A stretch of DNA of 64,000 bases from Epiperipatus broadwayi. Taxonomy: Eukaryota; Onychophora; Udeonychophora; Euonychophora; Peripatidae. Where the stretch lies: contig JAQFVV010006341.1 in assembly GCA_028023455.1 (NCBI GenBank), forward strand, positions 248,001-312,000. The letters are read 5' to 3'. The position numbers were made by a program, and so were the translations under genes. The notes beneath the pieces were generated by a model that had not been told where the DNA came from, did not search any database, and was given only the letters and a program-made list of their open reading frames with translations. Of the stretch, positions 59,997 to 64,000 are shown one piece after another; position 1 is the stretch's first letter, and every line of letters starts with the position of its first letter.

Positions 59997-60235
59997 TTTT
60001 AAAAGTAAAACATTCTAAAATAAACAATGATTACTAATTAATCCCTTCCCCATTTATTTTCTAAAAAAAAAAAAAAAATCAAAAAAAGAATTCAAAATTT
60101 AATTCACGCACATATATTTTAAAAGTAAAACATTCTAAAATAAACAATGATTACTAATTAATCCCTTCCCCATTTATTTTCTAAAAAAAAAAAAAAATCA
60201 AAAAAAGAATTCAAAATTTAATTCACGCACATATA
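59997..60235. repeat. ~120-bp near-perfect tandem duplication
   Basis: attttaaaagtaaaacattc through attcacgcacatatat is present twice head to tail. The only clear difference is the length of an A-run. Very recent in origin, or an assembly duplication. Confidence 0.88.
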
Positions 60236-61803
60236 TATGTCTAATTTTATATATATTTTTAACCCTTTAATGACAGCTTGAATAAATACCTGTATTGAGG
60301 GTAATGTGTATGTGCTTTTCCACTTTCTTGTAACAGGATTTGAGCCCAGCTACTATTACAATATTAACATTTTTTTAGGGAAGGTGGGAACCATATGACA
60401 ATTATTAGTAATTAACAACATTATTTAAATATAAATGACATTACTCTATTATGAAGATTTGAAAAGTTGTACCGACTTGAAATTAAAACACCCTCAAGTG
60501 ATACGGTAATCAGCTATAAATAGAACAAATACACGTAAATAGTTTCAAAGCATAAAACAGGCAGTAATATTTTTGTGCAATGTCATTGTAACAGTCAAAA
60601 CACGTGTATCTCGTTAACATATTGCAGAATTCGACCACCACACAGAACAGCAGCACCATCGAGTAGCGAAGCCACCGTTAATACTGAGTTCGAACATAGT
60701 TTATCGGTTCCACAATACAATCTACGGAATAACGCCTCTGATGCGACATAAGTAAACACTTCTTTAGGCACGGTGGTCAGGGAGATGCACGAGATTCATG
60801 GGTTTTGTTTCCGAGTTGGCCAACAATCAAACGAATATTAATTAACACATATAATCGAGGAAATGTATATAATGGGCATCGAATAAATGAAAACTTAACT
60901 ACAGACGTATAGTTAAAATTATTTATTTATATATTTAATAAAAGAAAACATTATTAAGGTTATTAATCATATTTTAAATTCAAAGTCTCAACAGCTAATT
61001 GGTAATATTATATATATATAAAAATACATTTATTTATTAGGAGCATTTATTTATATGAAGGCGTAATCTAGCTACCTAGGGTTCTCGAGTGAGTATTTCT
61101 AATGCGTGCTGTAAGGAATTTATACTTTGCACTGCAAGAGTCATCAGTAACGGCGGACATACATTTATTTAATAAAATATTTATTTTACGACAAAGGGCA
61201 AACATTTATTTGAGAGTATATGACGAAGATAATGCCGAGGCGGAGTGATAGGGAGAATAATAAACTAAATAAAAGAACACGTGGTACGCCTTAGAAGGGC
61301 GATGTAAAATGGCAGCGCTGAAACTGCAATGCCGTGAATAAGTTATAAGGGTTTCGGGTTGGTCTCTGCCACGACCCGAAGAGGTAAGGTGTCACATGAG
61401 CATAACCAGGGACAAGCGGTCCGTGTCGCAATTTGCCAGCTGGCTGCCTGACGGTCGTCAAGCCCTACGGGAACATTATCATGTCCACTTGTGTAGGACG
61501 ACTGGGGTTAATTCAACCCTAGAGAATCCGGAGTATTCACGGCGTGGAATGAGCCATCGGGGCTTCAAAACGTAACACATGTATAATATCTAAAAGATTG
61601 TGGTAATATTGAACTAGATTTCAAACTCGGCCCAACATTATCACCGTTGACTGAAAGAAAATTGGTGACTCTCAAAGAAATGAAATTTACATAATTATTC
61701 ATTAACATTTAATAATAAAAAAAATATCTAAAAAGGGAATTATTACAGCGAGTATGCCAGCTATTACGGAGGAGTAGACCCTGCATTACAATAACTGATT
61801 CTT

Positions 61804-61878
61804 TGAATGCGTGTCGATTTATATGAAATTTAAGTTATTTATAAAAGCAAATATTAATGATAATTCGACACGCATTCA
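61804..61878. repeat. Hairpin with 14-bp perfect arms
   Basis: tgaatgcgtgtcga (61804-61817) and tcgacacgcattca (61865-61878) are exact complements around a 47-bp A+T-rich loop. No T-run follows, so it is not a Pol III terminator. Function unknown. Confidence 0.75.
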
Positions 61879-63218
61879 CTGTTCAAGCGATTATGGATTT
61901 AGCTTTAAAACTAAGATAATTATGAGAAGGTAATATTTCAATGATAATTATAAATGAAATGTGGATTTAAGAAATACACACCTAAGAAGTGATAGAGGGA
62001 GGGTAAGCTAGATTATGCGAGAAATTTACAGATTACATGAATTCTCAAATTTTAGTTTCTCAAAATTACAATTTTAACATTTAGAAGTTATACAAATAAT
62101 AGGAGATGAGCTATAGCTTATTATTACTAGAGTACTCTATAATTTGGAATACACACACAGGTACCTGTTTTATAAGATGTTTTCGTCCATTGGTTTAATA
62201 GCAGATTGTTCGTAATTAGAAGTTTTCTTTCTTGTCCTGGGCATGTTGTTTTATTGATTTTTAACAGCAGCGGCTTTCTTGTTTATTTCAGGCAGCAGAT
62301 CATTTTGGTGTTTTTACGATGGGCAAGGTGAAGCTCGGCATATAGTGGGCCATCTCCCGGTGGAGAATAATTTCGGTGCTTACTCGGTCATACCTTGCAG
62401 TATTAATTTATTTAAGATATTTTAGACGCTCCACTCGAGAGCAAAGCTAAAATTCAAGTGCAAGTCTCCAGCAAGTCTAAGATGGCCTCCTTTTTCTTAT
62501 CTTGATCTTTTAATTTTTCTGTTGAGATATTTTTAGGTTTTATTTATCTTGCCCTCAGGATAATCAATGCTCTGCTGGTTTTAATTAGAAAGAAATTTGC
62601 TGTGCTATTGTTTGTTTTTCTTTACATTCGTTAATTACATTCTTTTGGAATTTTGCTATAATTAATTTATTATCTATCACTGACCGATGCTTTTAAATTT
62701 TCAAAGACAAAAGGGAATAAAATTATTTTAACTTTAATTAATTATTGCATCAGATTTTGTTAGAATTATTTAACGAAATTTAAACTAAACAACAAATACG
62801 AACTTTATAAAATTTAAAATAAATGATTATTATTACACAAAATTTATTTAACTAAAAGGAATCTAAATTATATTATTTTATCCGTATTTATTGCGCTTAA
62901 TTTGAGATCGAAATGTGTGCGTGTTTATGTTGAATTCTACATATATTTATACATTTTTAGTATTGTTACACACACAATTCAATACCAAAAAGTTTAAATT
63001 TGGGTGGGATAGACCGGTCAGTGAGAGATGACAGAAAAAGGTGAAACTTGAGATTCGAATACGAATCTCACTGTTTCATCATGTAATGCGACCTGCTAAT
63101 GGGTTAATACAATATAAATGTATTAGCCATAAGGCTGGCCGCAGAAATGGCATTTTTATGTCTTTTGACACATAAACAACACCATCAGGTGGCCGTGCCT
63201 GGATTTCAGATGATTACC

Positions 63219-64000
63219 GGCAATCATAAATAAACATGGTGATTCTCCATTGCTCTTATTCATTTTCCATAATTTTTTTTTTTACTTAAACCAATTTATC
63301 TATTTTCCCCTCCCCCTGACATAATTATGTATGGGTAATATATCGTCTACACATTTATTCCACTTTTTATACAAATCCATAGAAACAAATTCTGTCAGTA
63401 ATTTTACATCTTACAAAACCTTTCTTGTTCAGTGTATATGTTATACCTTCCCACATAATCAATTAGTTTACACTAATCTACTTTCATTATTAAGCAATAA
63501 TGTAACCTTAACATTTTAAATTTGCCTCATCAAAAAATAGAGCATTCTATTTTTTTGTGAAGAGACTCATTTGTTGTTTATAGTCCACCAACCCTTTGTA
63601 TATCTATCTATTTATTTTTAAATTCTATCTAAAAAGTTTAATCTCCTGATTGAATTAGATTGCATTGATCTCTATCTTTATTCATGGGCAATGATTTAAA
63701 TATTAATCTAGGCAATATAAAAACTGAAATTTCCAAAAGAATTCCATAACACGAAACTGTTCCATTATATCCAACGAGTGGTCACTTTATTCATGTTCAT
63801 CAAAAAATGACTTATAAAGTTATAGAAGAGCTTAGTTTAGGCATAGTAGAGAAGTAAAAATATCTTCTTATGAAAAATCAATAATTATTTTTAAAAAAAA
63901 GCATTTTAATGGCATTCAAACATCTGTTTCAGTAATTATATTAACTATATATTATCTTGAAAACTCAAATATGGTTTAGCATATAAGCTACTTCCTGTTT
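63219..64000. other. A+T-rich DNA to the window end
   Basis: A 62-codon frame at 63331-63519 has no coding support. Nothing else was recognised. Confidence 0.35.

Larger units (their letters stand above)
56959..63218. other. 6.26-kb region bracketed by a 28-bp perfect inverted repeat
   Basis: GGTAATCATCTGAAATCCAG plus GCACGGCC at 56959-56986 is repeated in inverse at 63191-63218, with looser similarity extending inward (tggtgttg). Between them lie T-rich tandem repeats (57.26-58.0 kb) and DNA that is less A+T-biased than the rest (58.3-62.5 kb) but has no supported frame. It may be a non-coding or decayed large transposon, or two independent copies of a small repeat. Target duplications are not evident. 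Confidence 0.4.

Noticed and set aside
1-64000. CRISPR arrays, operons or bacterial-type systems
   Set aside because: Spliced BDP1 exons, SINEs and LINEs show animal nuclear DNA. No regularly spaced short repeats with unique spacers were seen.

Overview
The window is animal nuclear DNA: strongly A+T-rich, intron-dominated and packed with interspersed repeats. I recognise one host gene, the plus-strand gene for the TFIIIB subunit B'' (BDP1). Five consecutive coding exons run from about 14.3 kb to 41.8 kb, and their splice phases all agree. The gene is incomplete at both ends: no convincing first exon is seen upstream, and the exons for the SANT domain must lie beyond the right edge or have been missed. 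The species cannot be named from the sequence. The repeat types and a TATA/TCAGT promoter-like site are compatible with an arthropod or other invertebrate, but this is inference.

Layout. 1-14.3 kb: upstream or intronic DNA with two short tRNA-derived SINEs and a third in inverse orientation, a foldback repeat cluster (3.8-5.1 kb), and a 4.66-kb insertion (8915-13569) with a 13-bp target duplication that holds two tandem copies of a ~2.07-kb unit and ends in a 209-bp palindrome. 14.3-41.8 kb: BDP1 exons separated by long introns. The introns carry two decayed non-LTR retrotransposon fragments (18.3-19.0 kb and 28.5-29.1 kb), a 158-bp TIR transposon with an 8-bp target duplication (22.1 kb), hairpin elements (26.8, 27.4, 37.2 kb), a SINE (29.8 kb), a head-to-head foldback insertion with a 13-bp target duplication (34.9-35.7 kb), and an old minus-strand Gypsy-like remnant (39.4-41.0 kb).

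41.8-64 kb: the following BDP1 intron or downstream DNA. It holds a 500-N assembly gap (44404-44903), a minus-strand Gypsy-like LTR retrotransposon (47638-53467) bounded by a 5-bp target duplication, and repeat-rich DNA. The Gypsy copy is unusual. Its left LTR is split by a 1352-bp TIR transposon, and its coding blocks are shuffled, so that on the coding strand reverse transcriptase/RNase H sits before gag. The 57-63 kb stretch is T-rich and then less A+T-biased DNA without open frames, bracketed by a 28-bp inverted repeat.

There is no operon or multigene system. The main points of interest are the unusually long N-terminal region of BDP1, the rearranged Gypsy element, and a set of foldback/tandem insertions with 13-bp target duplications plus hairpin elements sharing a CTGATGA...GAAAC core that recalls Penelope-like elements and hammerhead ribozymes.
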